A DNA stretch of 64,000 nucleotides from Microbulbifer donghaiensis (GCF_900129095.1 NZ_FQVA01000001.1:434001-498000), one strand, 5' to 3'. Shown: positions 39,880 through 50,094, counted from the stretch's first letter. Notes: generated by a model from the sequence alone, not told the origin. Numbers and translations: made by a program.

Positions 39880-40857
39880 TCAGCCAAATCTGCGCCGATA
39901 TTCACCGGGCGTCATACCGGTGATCTGTTTAAAGCTTCGGCGCAAGCTGGTGTCATCGGCAAATCCAAGTTCGTCGCTGATCGCATAAATTGATTTGCCC
40001 GTACTGATGAGAAGGTCGCTGACCTGGTTGAGCTTGATCAAACGTAATAATCGGGAACAGCTATGCCCGGTCATGGTGGCAATCTTGCGACTCAGAGTAC
40101 GGGGAGTTGTTTTTAGGTGCTCCGCCAGTGCTGTAGCCGTCATCTCGGTGTAGGAAGCCTGCTCCACCCAATAGAAAACGTCCCGCAGGAATGTGTTCTG
40201 TTGCATCAGCTGGGGCAACTCTCGAAAGGGCGTGTTCCGCTCGAGCGGACGCGGCAATACCATGTATTGCTGGATGTCGGTGGCGATATGCTTCCCGCAA
40301 TGCCGCTCTATCAGCGACAAGGCCATCGGGAGATAGCCATTAACACCTGCCGCGGTCGAATTGCGACGACTGTCCATGAAAGTGCTGTTGATTTGCCAGC
40401 GAACTTTCGGAAAACGCTCACGAATTGACTGCAGTAACCACCAGGTTGTTGTGGCGACCTGGCCGTCAAGCCTCCCCGCCCTGGCCGCGAGGTAAACGCC
40501 GGTGCAATAGCTCATTACTGGGATACTTCTATCCAGCCTGGCAATGGACTGAACCAGAGCACTATCCTCTTCGGTGTGGATATTGGAACTGTCGCGCCAG
40601 GCACCTGGTATCAGCAGCCCGTCTATTTTCGCCCCACCCAACCTGACGGAGGGTAGCTCCACGCCGTTGGCGCAGGAGACCGGCGCCCCCTGCTCACTTA
40701 GCCAGCAGAATTCAAATTGCTTTGTACCCGTTCTGGTATTTGCCGCCAGAAGCATATCCGAGAAAGCAAACAGCCCCGATGGAATACAGCCGGAATACAG
40801 AAGCAGACCTATTTTCATGGGCACCAAAAATGTCTGTTTAATGTCAATTATTGCCAT
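39880..40857 (-). CDS. GlxA-type AraC-family transcriptional regulator
   Basis: 325 residues (Met14 at 40818 is an equally good start). The N-terminal domain is DJ-1/PfpI-like (MKIGLLLYSGCIPSGLFAFSD, then LLIPGAWRDSSN and a VMSYCTGVYLAARAG segment with the elbow Cys). The C-terminal ~100 residues hold two helix-turn-helix motifs (EHLKTTPRTLSRKIATMTGHS and ISDELGFADDTSLRRSFKQ, then TPGEYRRRF). It is divergent from the metallo-hydrolase gene with ~50 bases between the starts, so it probably controls it and itself. Confidence 0.88.
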   Translation of the reverse strand: MAIIDIKQTFLVPMKIGLLLYSGCIPSGLFAFSDMLLAANTRTGTKQFEFCWLSEQGAPVSCANGVELPSVRLGGAKIDGLLIPGAWRDSSNIHTEEDSALVQSIARLDRSIPVMSYCTGVYLAARAGRLDGQVATTTWWLLQSIRERFPKVRWQINSTFMDSRRNSTAAGVNGYLPMALSLIERHCGKHIATDIQQYMVLPRPLERNTPFRELPQLMQQNTFLRDVFYWVEQASYTEMTATALAEHLKTTPRTLSRKIATMTGHSCSRLLRLIKLNQVSDLLISTGKSIYAISDELGFADDTSLRRSFKQITGMTPGEYRRRFG

Positions 40858-40910
40858 GCTAGCAACTGCAGTGAATTCCTACAATGCGGGCCACCACTGA
40901 GGAGAGCACT

Positions 40911-41693
40911 ATGAGAATCACGCAGCTACGCAATGCCACTGTTGTTGTAGAAGCCGGTGAACGGGTAATACTGGTTGACCCCATGCTGGCCCCAAAGGGA
41001 GCCATTCCACCCCTGAAATATTTCACTGAAACACGACGGCGGAATCCGCTCGTTGAACTACCAGATAATGCGGCAGAGCTACTGAATCGTGTCACTCACT
41101 GCCTGATTACGCACTGCCAGAAAGGACATTTCGACCACCTCGATCGAGCGGGCACCAAGTGGCTGAGAGACCGCAGCATCCCGGTTTTCTGCATGCCGGG
41201 GGATGCGGCATTCCTGGCGAAGAAAGGGCTGAATGTCTCACCACTGAAACAACAAAATGCAGAACAGGCTTTTCTGGACGGCACCATCATCCCCGTTCCG
41301 TGCCGTCACGGCAGAGGGATCGTAGGCAGCCTGATGGCACACGGCTACGGCTATTTCATCAGCCTGCCCGGAGAGCCCTCTTTATACATTGCCGGCGACA
41401 CCATACTGACCGCCACAGTGGAATCCTGCCTGCGCAATCAGCGGCCGGCCATTTCGGTGATGCCTGCCGGTGGTGCCAGATTCGATATGGGCGGAGACAT
41501 CATCATGGGAGCCGATGACGTTGTGAAAGCGAGTCGAATCAGCCCGGGAATCGTCATCGCCAATCACCTGGAAGCATTGGACCATTGCCCGGTAACCCGA
41601 AAAGAGCTGGAAAGAATGCGCAACGCGGAAAATCAGGCTCACAAACTGGTGATTCCTGACGATGGGGAGACGATGGAATTTGCCGCAGGTTGA
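40911..41693 (+). CDS. Metallo-beta-lactamase-fold hydrolase (UlaG-like)
   Basis: 260 residues from ATG 40911 with a GAGGAG site. MBL pattern: LVDPMLAPKG, the metal motif THCQKGHFDHLDRAG (H-x-D-H form), CRHGRG, SLYIAGDTILT and C-terminal ANHLEALDHCPVTR. The short first domain and the AGDT step are typical of the UlaG-like lactonase/phosphodiesterase branch. It is divergently paired with the GlxA-type regulator. Substrate unknown. A hairpin follows the stop. Confidence 0.85.
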   Translation: MRITQLRNATVVVEAGERVILVDPMLAPKGAIPPLKYFTETRRRNPLVELPDNAAELLNRVTHCLITHCQKGHFDHLDRAGTKWLRDRSIPVFCMPGDAAFLAKKGLNVSPLKQQNAEQAFLDGTIIPVPCRHGRGIVGSLMAHGYGYFISLPGEPSLYIAGDTILTATVESCLRNQRPAISVMPAGGARFDMGGDIIMGADDVVKASRISPGIVIANHLEALDHCPVTRKELERMRNAENQAHKLVIPDDGETMEFAAG

Positions 41694-41707
41694 GGGCCCG
41701 AGGGGGG

Positions 41708-41739
41708 CAGACTGCTCAAGTTGGTAGGGAAGCAGTCTG
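41708..41739 (+). terminator. Hairpin after metallo-hydrolase gene
   Basis: Perfect 9-bp stem CAGACTGCT / AGCAGTCTG, 15 bases after the stop codon. No T tract. Confidence 0.5.
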
Positions 41740-41976
41740 AAGCAGCCTAATGCCGCAACCATAGCGGATACGTTTGCGATTGGGTGCAGATATCACCGCA
41801 TTGGTGACAAATGCACTTCCAAAACAGCTGGAACCAATCGCCACACACTGTTTCTCCACCCTAACCAACCCCAGCGGTGTGGCGACTATCCCTCGACAAA
41901 TCCTCGACCAGTCCTCGACTGGCCGGCACTACCAAATAGCCGGAGCTACCGATAAGAACCGATACGCACGAGTGCA

Positions 41977-43041
41977 CTAAAAGTTCAGCATGCGAGAGCG
42001 GCGCTGGGTTTGCGCTCTGAGACTGTCGGGCAGATCCCAGGTCATAAAATCCCGGATCGCATTACTGAGCTGATCGGGATTCACATGCACTTCTTCGAAG
42101 TAGCGGTTATAGACCGCATTGGGGCGATTCTCATCCAGGAACAATTGCGCAAATCGGCTGAACTGTGTCTTGATTTCCGGTGCTATATCGACATTGACAT
42201 AGGCGCCGTATGTCGTTTCCTGCGGCTTTTGCGCGAGTGCCATCAGCTTCTCGCGGACCTCTCGGTTTGTTTTCTGGCTCCACTCACCGTTTCTGCTCAT
42301 GGTCAGTACATTCAACATATCCCTGACCGTGCAAGTGGCTTTGGCATCGCGAACGGCTTTTAGACTGCTGGCGGTGGTGCTGCCCTCTCTGCGCTTCTTG
42401 CCAAGATCCTTCAGAAAGGCCTTGTAGGCATTGCTGAAGTTTTCCGCCCCGCGCGCGATGATCGGGGTATGAATGCTGGTCGCGAGCCTGTTCAGATCCG
42501 CGTTAGCCTGCAGGCCGGCGCCGGTTTTGCGCTTGTGGTTCCAGCTTTTCAGATGTGGGTAGAGGCTGCCTATTCCCGTGGTATGCCCTTCTGCCTTGAG
42601 CATCAAATAGGTCCGATCATTGGTCTCCTGCCACTGCACCAACAACTCTTCGTAGCCAACCAGGAACTTCCAGCCGCTGTGTGCCGATCGTCCAGACTTA
42701 CTCAGGTGACTGCTCTTGCGTGTGGGCAGTTTTTCAAAGCCCGTTCTGACACTGGCGGCCTCGCTGGACGTCATACGCAAGAAATAGGTGCCCTTTTCCA
42801 TTGGCTTGTAGATCCAGCAAGCGACGTAGAGCGCCTGGAAATCTGCAACTGACCAGGCATGTCGATTTTGGCCCTTGCTCTTCCAGACGCTGTGAATGTC
42901 GTGCTGTTGGTGGAAGTGCGTATCAAAGTAAGTACAGAAATCGCCATAGCTTTGGAAATCCGGCCCAAAGAGTCGGCGGCTAAAATCACTTTCGATAAGA
43001 AGATAAAGAAATTGGCTAATATCAGATGGACTGTTGGGCAT
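41977..43041 (-). CDS. Hypothetical protein, not recognised (about 354 aa)
   Basis: Start chosen at Met 43041 (Met 43050 is three residues longer). The protein is soluble and basic in the middle (WNHKRKTGAGLQANADLNR; DLGKKRREGSTTASSLK), with a conserved-looking N-terminal LFGPDFQSYGDFCTYFDTHF and a C-terminal FLDENRPNAVYNRYFEEVHV. It has no signal peptide, no membrane helix and no catalytic motif that I can name. It stands alone between a hairpin and pcp. It could be a replication or defence-type orphan, but nothing in the sequence decides it. Confidence 0.6.
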   Translation of the reverse strand: MPNSPSDISQFLYLLIESDFSRRLFGPDFQSYGDFCTYFDTHFHQQHDIHSVWKSKGQNRHAWSVADFQALYVACWIYKPMEKGTYFLRMTSSEAASVRTGFEKLPTRKSSHLSKSGRSAHSGWKFLVGYEELLVQWQETNDRTYLMLKAEGHTTGIGSLYPHLKSWNHKRKTGAGLQANADLNRLATSIHTPIIARGAENFSNAYKAFLKDLGKKRREGSTTASSLKAVRDAKATCTVRDMLNVLTMSRNGEWSQKTNREVREKLMALAQKPQETTYGAYVNVDIAPEIKTQFSRFAQLFLDENRPNAVYNRYFEEVHVNPDQLSNAIRDFMTWDLPDSLRAQTQRRSRMLNF

Positions 43042-43050
43042 AGCTCTCAT

Positions 43051-43445
43051 CCCTGGTTGAACTGTTGCCGGATGTTTATTTTTACGACGAGAAATGTCAG
43101 ATACAGAAGTGCGTCACCGACTTCAAAATCGGCAACTCTGAATCGCGACTCAAAATAACCCCGATGCTATTTAGTGTCCACAAAAAAGATTGTCGACTAA
43201 AACCAACAATAACTGGATATGAGTTTCCGCCGGTTAGACCGCCATTTGATTGAAAAAAAGAAATGCGAACCCGACAGCACTGAGTATGAATCTGTACCAA
43301 TTAATACTCCGGCACGCCCCTGAAATTCGATTCCGACCAGAGAACTGAGCAACCGCGGCCAATATCGCCGGTTCACTGCAGATAAATGGGAATAGAGGCG
43401 ATACCGTCTATTCCGCTTTTCACCAGAACAGGATTCTAACGAGCA
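43051..43445. other. Intergenic region upstream of pcp
   Basis: About 395 bases with no credible gene. It must hold divergent promoters for pcp and the upstream orphan gene; none is clear. Confidence 0.4.
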
Positions 43446-44114
43446 ATGAATAGGGTACTACTCACGGGATTCGAAGCTTTCGGCAACACACCGGTCAATC
43501 CCGCCGAAGCAGTGACGCGAGCGCTGGACACCGCGAGCATAGGGGGCGCTGAAGTAACCGGTATCATCGTGCCAAACAATTTTTTTGAATGCATCGATGT
43601 CGTGCGCAATGCCATCGAAGAGATCGGGCCACAGCTGGTCGTAATGATGGGCGAATACGGCGGCCGTGCCACTATCACGGTCGAGCGCATCGCGCAGAAC
43701 TATAACGATTCGACGCGCTACCAGTTAAGAGATAACCGCGGCGTGGCGCTGCAGGGCGAATTGACGGCACCCGATGGCCCGGCAGCTTACCGCAGCACCC
43801 TGCCCCTGCGCGCAATGGTCGAGGCAATGCGCACTGCCGGGATCCCCGCCGACATATCTGATACGGCGGCCACCTTTTGCTGCAACCACCTGATGTACGG
43901 CATTCTCCACTACCTCTCGAGCAATGCACTGGATATTCCCGCAGGCTGGATCCATCTGCCCCAACTGCCCGAGGTCGCGGCCCTGCCGGAGAACCTGGGC
44001 ACGCCGAGTATGTCCCGCGAAACCGCGACCAAAGGTGTCTGCACGGCAATAGCGGCGGCGCTAAAGAATCCACGGGATGTCGATGTGCCTATTTTGTCAC
44101 GGCTGCAGATCTGA
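43446..44114 (+). CDS. pcp: Pyroglutamyl-peptidase I
   Basis: 222 residues. A C15-family cysteine peptidase that removes N-terminal pyroglutamate. Motifs are VLLTGFEAFGNTPVNPAEA at the start, the catalytic Glu80 in TITVERIAQNYND, Cys146 in TFCCNHLMYG and His170 in GWIHLPQLPE, so the Glu/Cys/His set is complete. No signal peptide. It stands 170 bases before the S9 peptidase; they may be functionally linked in peptide breakdown but not necessarily co-transcribed. Confidence 0.93.
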   Translation: MNRVLLTGFEAFGNTPVNPAEAVTRALDTASIGGAEVTGIIVPNNFFECIDVVRNAIEEIGPQLVVMMGEYGGRATITVERIAQNYNDSTRYQLRDNRGVALQGELTAPDGPAAYRSTLPLRAMVEAMRTAGIPADISDTAATFCCNHLMYGILHYLSSNALDIPAGWIHLPQLPEVAALPENLGTPSMSRETATKGVCTAIAAALKNPRDVDVPILSRLQI

Positions 44115-44288
44115 GCCTGTGTGCCATCCTTTACCGCCCGAGGGATGCCCCTTTTCGCCGCGCAACCGCTCACCGCACACAAGCCACCGACAGCCGCTCA
44201 AACTTTGAACTCCTCTGTCGTCTTTTATATCCTGTCCGACTGAACATTTGCGACCGCGCCTCTGCGGCCACATCTTTCTACAGGTTAA

Positions 44289-46394
44289 ATGATTATGAGA
44301 ACAAAATTTCGAGGGCTTGCGGTCGCCGCGCTGGTGCTGTCTTCCGGGTCCGCGGCCTGGGCGAGCGAAGATCCCTATATGTGGCTCGAGGAAGTCGATG
44401 GCGAGCGCGCTATCGAATGGGTCAAAGAACAAAACGCCAAAACCAGTACCCATCTGGAGCAGGGATCACTGTACAAGTCGCTCTACGCCGACGCACTGGC
44501 GGCACTGAATGCCGAAGACCGGCTGCCGGAAATCACGCAGAAAGGCGACTGGCTGTACGAGAACCACCACAGTAAAGCCCATCCCCGCGGCCTCTACCGC
44601 CGCATCTCCGCCGATCAGTTCAACCGCGGCGGCGAGCGATGGGAAACCGTTCTGGATATCGACGCCCTGTCCAGCACCGAGGGCAAGAAATGGGTCTTCA
44701 AGGGCATGAACTGTGAAGACGATGCCCAGACCCGCTGCCTGGTGGCCCTGTCCGCGGGTGGCGGCGATGCCGTCGAACTGCGCGAGTTCAATGCGCGCGA
44801 CAAGAAATTCGTGAAGGATGGTTTCTTTGCCCCGGTCGCCAAGCAGTCGGCGATTTGGCTCGATGCCGATCGTCTGCTGATCGCCAGCGCCCTCGGCGAC
44901 AACGCCGCGACCAGCTCCGGCTATGCCCGCAGCACCAAGCTGTGGCAGCGCGGCGAACCACTCGCCAAGGCCAAACCCATCATGGAAATCCCGACCGACT
45001 CCGTATGGCTGCGCCCGATAGCGATCGGCAGCGGTGATCAGCGCTCGGTGATTCTGAGTGAGGCGCTGGATTTCTGGAACAGCCGCGTCTTCGCCTATCG
45101 CGACGGCAAGGTCGTACCGCTGCCGTTGCAGCAAAGCGCCGTCATCGAGGGTGCCCTGGGCGATGAGCTGGTGGTGAAACTGAATAAAGACTGGGAAGTC
45201 GACGGCAAGAGCTGGCCGCTGGGCAGCCTGGTGCTGGTTTCCCAGGACGCGCTGCTCCAAGGGGAAGCTAAAGTTTCCGCACTGGTAACACCGAGCAAGA
45301 CCGAAGTGGTCAACTCCGTCGTCGTATCCGAGGCCGGTGTGCTGGTGACTATGCTGGACGACGTCAAGGGCCGGGCCTATTTTTATCGCCGCGGCGACAA
45401 CGGCTTTAACAGGTCCGCGCTCGCATTTCCCGATAACGGCCAGCTGGCGATCGCAACCTACGACGACGAAAGCGGCAATGCCTACCTGACCTGGGAAAAC
45501 TTCGTCACCCCGCCGACCCTGTACCGCTTCGATACGAAGGCGGACAAGCTCGACCGCCTGTTGGTGCAGTCGCCGACCTTTGACGGCAGCAAGTTCAAGA
45601 TCGAGCAGTACTTCGCCGAGTCTCGCGACGGCACCAAGGTGCCCTACTTCGCCGTCATGGCCAAGGACGTCAAGTTTGACGGCAGCAACCCGACGCATAT
45701 CTTCTCCTACGGCGGCTTCCGCAATGCGCTGCTGCCGTCATATTCCGGCTCCTATGAACCGCTGAATGGTGCCTACGGCAAGCTGTGGCTCGAGCGCGGT
45801 GGCGTTTACGTGCTGGCCAATATCCGCGGCGGCAGTGAATACGGGCCCGCCTGGCACGCCGCTGCGCTGCGCGAGAACCGGGTGAAATCCTATGAAGACT
45901 TCGCCGCGGTGGCAGAAGACCTGATCGCACGCAAGATCACCAAGCCCGAGCGCCTCAGCATCGAGGGCCGCAGCAACGGCGGCCTGCTGGTCGGTGCGAG
46001 CATGACGCGCCGCCCGGATCTGTTCAATGCGGTGATCTGCGGCGTACCGCTGCTGGATATGAAGCGCTACCACAAACTGCTGGCCGGCGCTTCCTGGATG
46101 GGTGAGTACGGCAACCCGGACACCGATGACTGGAACTTCATCAAGGAATACTCGCCCTATCAGAACCTGAAGGCGGAAACCGAGTATCCCTCCGTGTTCT
46201 TCTTCACCTCCACCCGCGACGACCGTGTACACCCCGGCCACGCCCGCAAGATGGCAGCGCGGATGAAGGAGATGGGCCAGAAAGTGGAATACTTCGAAAA
46301 TCTCGAGGGTGGACACAAAGGCAGTGCAACCAACGAGCAGCTCGCCCACCGCGTCGCGCTGATGTACGCGCACCTGTGGACCGCGCTCGACTAG
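44289..46394 (+). CDS. Exported prolyl oligopeptidase family (S9A) peptidase
   Basis: 701 residues. Signal peptide ([18 protein letters not shown], cleavage before SEDPY). The N-terminal part is the beta-propeller that gates entry. The C-terminal hydrolase has the catalytic Ser (~562) in IEGRSNGGLLVGA, Asp in STRDDRVHPGHARK and His in EGGHKGS, with IFSYGGFRNALLPS upstream. Unlike cytosolic POP it is predicted to be periplasmic. It probably cleaves after proline in short peptides. ATG 44295 is an alternative start. A strong hairpin follows. Confidence 0.92.
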   Translation: MIMRTKFRGLAVAALVLSSGSAAWASEDPYMWLEEVDGERAIEWVKEQNAKTSTHLEQGSLYKSLYADALAALNAEDRLPEITQKGDWLYENHHSKAHPRGLYRRISADQFNRGGERWETVLDIDALSSTEGKKWVFKGMNCEDDAQTRCLVALSAGGGDAVELREFNARDKKFVKDGFFAPVAKQSAIWLDADRLLIASALGDNAATSSGYARSTKLWQRGEPLAKAKPIMEIPTDSVWLRPIAIGSGDQRSVILSEALDFWNSRVFAYRDGKVVPLPLQQSAVIEGALGDELVVKLNKDWEVDGKSWPLGSLVLVSQDALLQGEAKVSALVTPSKTEVVNSVVVSEAGVLVTMLDDVKGRAYFYRRGDNGFNRSALAFPDNGQLAIATYDDESGNAYLTWENFVTPPTLYRFDTKADKLDRLLVQSPTFDGSKFKIEQYFAESRDGTKVPYFAVMAKDVKFDGSNPTHIFSYGGFRNALLPSYSGSYEPLNGAYGKLWLERGGVYVLANIRGGSEYGPAWHAAALRENRVKSYEDFAAVAEDLIARKITKPERLSIEGRSNGGLLVGASMTRRPDLFNAVICGVPLLDMKRYHKLLAGASWMGEYGNPDTDDWNFIKEYSPYQNLKAETEYPSVFFFTSTRDDRVHPGHARKMAARMKEMGQKVEYFENLEGGHKGSATNEQLAHRVALMYAHLWTALD

Positions 46395-46410
46395 AGCGCG
46401 TACCGATCCA

Positions 46411-46447
46411 TCCGGCGGAGCCGAGCTTTCCGGCTCACTCCGCCGGA
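46411..46447 (+). terminator. Terminator hairpin after S9A peptidase
   Basis: Long GC-rich stem TCCGGCGGAG ... CTCCGCCGGA with an inner AGCCGAG/CCGGCT pairing (46411-46447), followed by CCTTCTGT. Confidence 0.7.
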
Positions 46448-46873
46448 CCTTCTGTAGCGAATCGGCCGCAAATATTAGCGGCCTCAACCCGCCATTTTCC
46501 CTGTCTCAACCCCTGGCAATATCGGCCAGTCGGTACGGCTTTGCTTGATTTGCGCAATGCCGAAAAAATCCCGAAGGCGATGGCAGGAAGACTGGGGTTT
46601 CGGCGATATGGGCACTTTCAGCTATAGAGTCACTGCCCGGTTACCCTGTCTATTGTTATCGATTTGAGTGCCGGTAGTACTGCCACAATTAACGGTAGCG
46701 ACCTCTTCCGGAGTTTCCCGTTGAACACCCCAGTCATCCAGATTAGAACATTGGTGTCGATAACGACCAACGCCACAACAGAAAATGGACGTTTAGCGCA
46801 CAGGAACTACATTTGATCGTGATCCATTGGTACGATGGGGGCGCACCCCGTTTTCAGAATAGGAATAATAACG
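46448..46873. other. Intergenic region upstream of the esterase
   Basis: About 425 bases with no protein-like frame. Nothing specific is seen apart from the ribosome region AGGAATAATAACG just before the esterase start. Confidence 0.4.
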
Positions 46874-47962
46874 ATGAAATGGATTCTGATTTTGGCCGCC
46901 GTGTTGTTCTCATCCATTTGTCATGCCGCGACACTAAGTTATGCTGACAGCTTGACCATTGATTCCGCCGCGCTGGCCGAGAAGCGCGAGTTCTATATCA
47001 AACTGCCCGATTCCTATAGCGAAAACCCGCAGCGGAAATACCCGGTCCTTTATGTCCTCCACGGTCAGTGGGACACACTGCCCGCAGTGGCCACGCTCAC
47101 CCTGCTGGACAACGAGATTCCGGAATTTATTGTGGTCGGAGTGCAGAGCCGAGGCCCGGAATTGCGCCCGGCCTCCGATGAGGCAACCAGTCGTCAAACA
47201 CCGTTTGCGCGTTTCCTGGATAAGGAGCTGGTGCCCCATATCGAGAAACACTATCGTGTGGCCCCTTACAAGATCCTCTCCGGGCACTCCAATTCCGGCC
47301 GCTTCGTGATGAACAGCTGGCTGGATGACGGCAAGGACTTTTCTGCCTATTACGCCTTCAGCCCCTCCATGGAAGACGGCGTCATTAACAGCCGCGCCAA
47401 GGCGATTCCGAACCAGATACTGAGAAAACGTGCCCCGCTGGCAGTGACTATCGCCAGCGAGGGCGATCATATGCAGGTGCCGTTTACCGAACTCGCTAAA
47501 GAACTTCTGCCCCCAAGCCTTGGCAATACCACCTTCAAGCGCTTCCCCGAACAGACCCACAGTACCAGCCGTCACGCATCGCTCATGTTCGCACTTCAAA
47601 CAACCTTTTCGGGCTGGACACCCTCGTACCAGGTCAAGGTCGGCGGCTTCGCCGGACTCAAACAGCACTACACCGAACTTAACGAGCGATTTGGCTTTTA
47701 TACTGAAATTCCATTGGAGACCCTGCAGCGACTCAGCGCCCACCACGGCATGTCCGACGCCGAGGATGCGGACGAGAATCTGGCACTCATCATCGAATAC
47801 GGTATCGAGCAGAAGGCCGACAATGCCGAGGCATTTATCGAGGTCGTGGATTACATGAACAACAATGATCTCAAGGCAGGTGGGGCCAGGGTGCTCAAAA
47901 ATGTCTGCAGAGTTGTGCCTTCGAACAAGGCCTGTCAACTGGCGAGTAAATCCGCTCGCTAG
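46874..47962 (+). CDS. Exported esterase of the IroE/Fes-D alpha/beta-hydrolase type
   Basis: 362 residues from ATG 46874. Signal peptide (MKWILILAAVLFSSICHA). The hydrolase core shows EFYIKLPDSY, YPVLYVLHGQWDT (oxyanion loop), PEFIVVGVQSRGPE and the nucleophile elbow ILSGHSNSGRFVMN (G-H-S-x-S-G). The late His is near EQTHSTSRHASL. The C-terminal ~100 residues are an extra helical region after the hydrolase. Similar exported enzymes hydrolyse siderophore or ester substrates. The substrate is unknown. Confidence 0.82.
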   Translation: MKWILILAAVLFSSICHAATLSYADSLTIDSAALAEKREFYIKLPDSYSENPQRKYPVLYVLHGQWDTLPAVATLTLLDNEIPEFIVVGVQSRGPELRPASDEATSRQTPFARFLDKELVPHIEKHYRVAPYKILSGHSNSGRFVMNSWLDDGKDFSAYYAFSPSMEDGVINSRAKAIPNQILRKRAPLAVTIASEGDHMQVPFTELAKELLPPSLGNTTFKRFPEQTHSTSRHASLMFALQTTFSGWTPSYQVKVGGFAGLKQHYTELNERFGFYTEIPLETLQRLSAHHGMSDAEDADENLALIIEYGIEQKADNAEAFIEVVDYMNNNDLKAGGARVLKNVCRVVPSNKACQLASKSAR

Positions 47963-48039
47963 CCGTGTGAGGGGATGGGATTGAAATCCGGCTCTGGCAC
48001 ATATACATATTGCCGAAACGACTCCGACGGGAATTCCGG

Positions 48040-48492
48040 ATGAACAACACTTCCACTATACAGTTGGTCTGCCCTGAATGCGGCACCATCAATCGAGTAC
48101 CCGCACAGAAGCTGGACGACCGCCCCCTGTGCGGCAAGTGTCGCAACAGGCTACTGGCAGGCCAGCCCATCTATGTAAGCGACCAGAATTTCCGTCGCTT
48201 TATCGACAGGAGCGGCCTGCCGGTGGTCGTTGACTTCTGGGCACCCTGGTGTGGCCCCTGCCAGCAATTTGGCCCTGTCTTCAGCCAGGTGGCTGCGGAG
48301 GTGGCTACCAAAGCGGTCTTTCTAAAGCTCGACACCCAGGCCAACCAGCAGAGTGCAGCAGCTTGCCAGATCCGCTCCATTCCAACACTGGCGCTGTTCT
48401 ATGGCGGCCGCGAAATTGCGCGCCTGTCGGGTGCTCTGCCCAAGCCCCAGTTTCAGCAGTGGCTATATCAGCAGCTTGATACGCTGCAGTGA
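48040..48492 (+). CDS. trxC: Thioredoxin 2 (TrxC)
   Basis: 150 residues from ATG 48040. The N-terminal zinc finger CPECGTIN ... PLCGKCRNRLL (four cysteines) followed by the thioredoxin fold with FWAPWCGPCQQFGP (WCGPC active site) and RSIPTLALFYGG (cis-Pro loop) identifies TrxC. It reduces disulfides in the cytoplasm; the zinc finger modulates it. A perfect terminator follows. Confidence 0.95.
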   Translation: MNNTSTIQLVCPECGTINRVPAQKLDDRPLCGKCRNRLLAGQPIYVSDQNFRRFIDRSGLPVVVDFWAPWCGPCQQFGPVFSQVAAEVATKAVFLKLDTQANQQSAAACQIRSIPTLALFYGGREIARLSGALPKPQFQQWLYQQLDTLQ

Positions 48493-48510
48493 CGATGTAC
48501 CATCCTCGTT

Positions 48511-48535
48511 AACCGGCAAAAGGAGTTTGCCGGTT
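48511..48535 (+). terminator. Hairpin after trxC
   Basis: Perfect 10-bp stem AACCGGCAAA / TTTGCCGGTT with AGGAG loop. No clear T tract follows. Confidence 0.7.
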
Positions 48536-48563
48536 CAGGGAGAAACAATAGATAGGGAAACAC

Positions 48564-48956
48564 ATGGAAGTGAACTTCGTCAGACTTATCCTCGAACCCT
48601 CGTTTGAGTTTCCGGTGACGATTACGTTAAACCTGGATACCAACGAGTTCATCGTGGAATCACTGTCGATAATCCAATCGCGAGGTTACGAACAAGGCGA
48701 TTCTCGGATAAAAGTCACCGTCGACGAGCAGTTTGTCATTCGCGTGCGCGAAGAAATTGATGCGCTCTTTCTGGAACCCAGCCAAGTCCCTGCACGTTTC
48801 GGTGTGGATGGTACTACCTGGCGCCTGGAGATTCAGTGGCACGGCCACCGTCATAGGCGCGAGCAATGGTGTCCGGATTCTGGCGCCCTGTATGACATCG
48901 GAACATTACTGCTAGACAAGGCCGGGAAATATGTGCGACTCGGCTCCCTGTGCTGA
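48564..48956 (+). CDS. Hypothetical protein (130 aa)
   Basis: Reads MEVNFVRLILEPSFEFPVTI, TVDEQFVIRVREEIDALFL, TWRLEIQWHGHRHRREQWCP and ends GKYVRLGSLC. Mixed alpha/beta, no membrane segment, no known motif. Short distance downstream of trxC (71 bases with a hairpin between). Function unknown. Confidence 0.55.
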   Translation: MEVNFVRLILEPSFEFPVTITLNLDTNEFIVESLSIIQSRGYEQGDSRIKVTVDEQFVIRVREEIDALFLEPSQVPARFGVDGTTWRLEIQWHGHRHRREQWCPDSGALYDIGTLLLDKAGKYVRLGSLC

Positions 48957-49275
48957 AGATAGCGTGCGGGGCCAATTCGCCGGCTCCCGCGATGAAGGCA
49001 CAACCCTAAACTGTAGAAAGCCTCCGAAAAACACCTCATCCCCTCGCGCGCCATAGATCTGCCATCCTCCTGCGATGACCTGGAAAAAATGGACATGCCG
49101 GCCGACGATATAAAAGTCCCGTTGCGCGAAATCAGTGCGGACAACCGGGGCATCCGCGGCGGCCGAGCGGCCTCTGATATCGACCTCGGCTTCAAGGTGG
49201 ACGTCTGAATATTTGCGCCGGCCCACGGATTCAGTAGCGTCCTCCACGGGATGACAAATCGGTATAATGCCGCCC
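48957..49275. other. Intergenic region upstream of hrpB
   Basis: About 320 bases. A minus frame (48912-49292) reads MGGIIPICHPVEDATES... and overlaps the hrpB start, so I do not call it. TATAAT at 49263-49268 lies only 8 bases before the hrpB ATG; a near-leaderless hrpB transcript is possible. Confidence 0.4.
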
Positions 49276-50094
49276 ATGTCAGAGTTACCCATTCACGCCG
49301 CCCTGCCCGAACTGCTGTCCGCCCTGAGTCGACACAACAATGTCGTCCTGCAGGCGCCGCCAGGTGCGGGCAAGACCACCGTCGTGCCGCTGGCACTACT
49401 GGACAGTGACTGGCTCGGCGAGCGGAAAATCATCATGCTCGAACCGCGACGGCTGGCCGCACGGAGTGCCGCGGCACGTATGGCGGAACTGCTCGGGGAA
49501 CCGGTGGGTGAAACTGTCGGTTACCAGATACGCGCCGAGCGCAAGTCGAGCAAGCACACCCGTATTCTGGTGGTCACCGAGGGTATTCTGACCCGCCTGC
49601 TGCAGTCCGACCCCGAGCTGGCCAGTACGGCACTGGTGATCTTCGACGAATTTCACGAGCGCAGCCTGCAGGGGGATCTGTCCCTGGCCCTGTGCTTGCA
49701 GTCCCAGGACTACCTGCGCGATGACCTGAAACTGCTGGTTATGTCGGCCACACTGGAAACCGAGGCTGTCGCCGGTCTACTTGGCGATGCGCCGGTTGTC
49801 ACCAGCGAGGGGCGCAGCTTCCCGGTACACATCCACTATCTGCCGCACCAGCAGGTACCGGACGACCAGCGCCAGCTGCCCGCCCTGATGGCACGCAAGA
49901 TCGTCGAAATGATGGACAGCGAAAGCGGCAGTCTGCTGGCCTTCCTGCCCGGCGTCGGCGAGATCAAACGGCTGGAGGAATTACTGCGCGCAACACTCAT
50001 TAGCCGCGATGATATCGATATTGCGCCGCTGTACGGCGATCTCAGCAAACAGCAGCAGGACGCCGCAATCGCACCCTCCCCGGCCGGCCGCCGA

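Noticed and set aside
48912-49292. Minus-strand frame overlapping the hrpB start
   Set aside because: It overlaps hrpB and the end of the upstream gene, has no motif and shares the strand with nothing.
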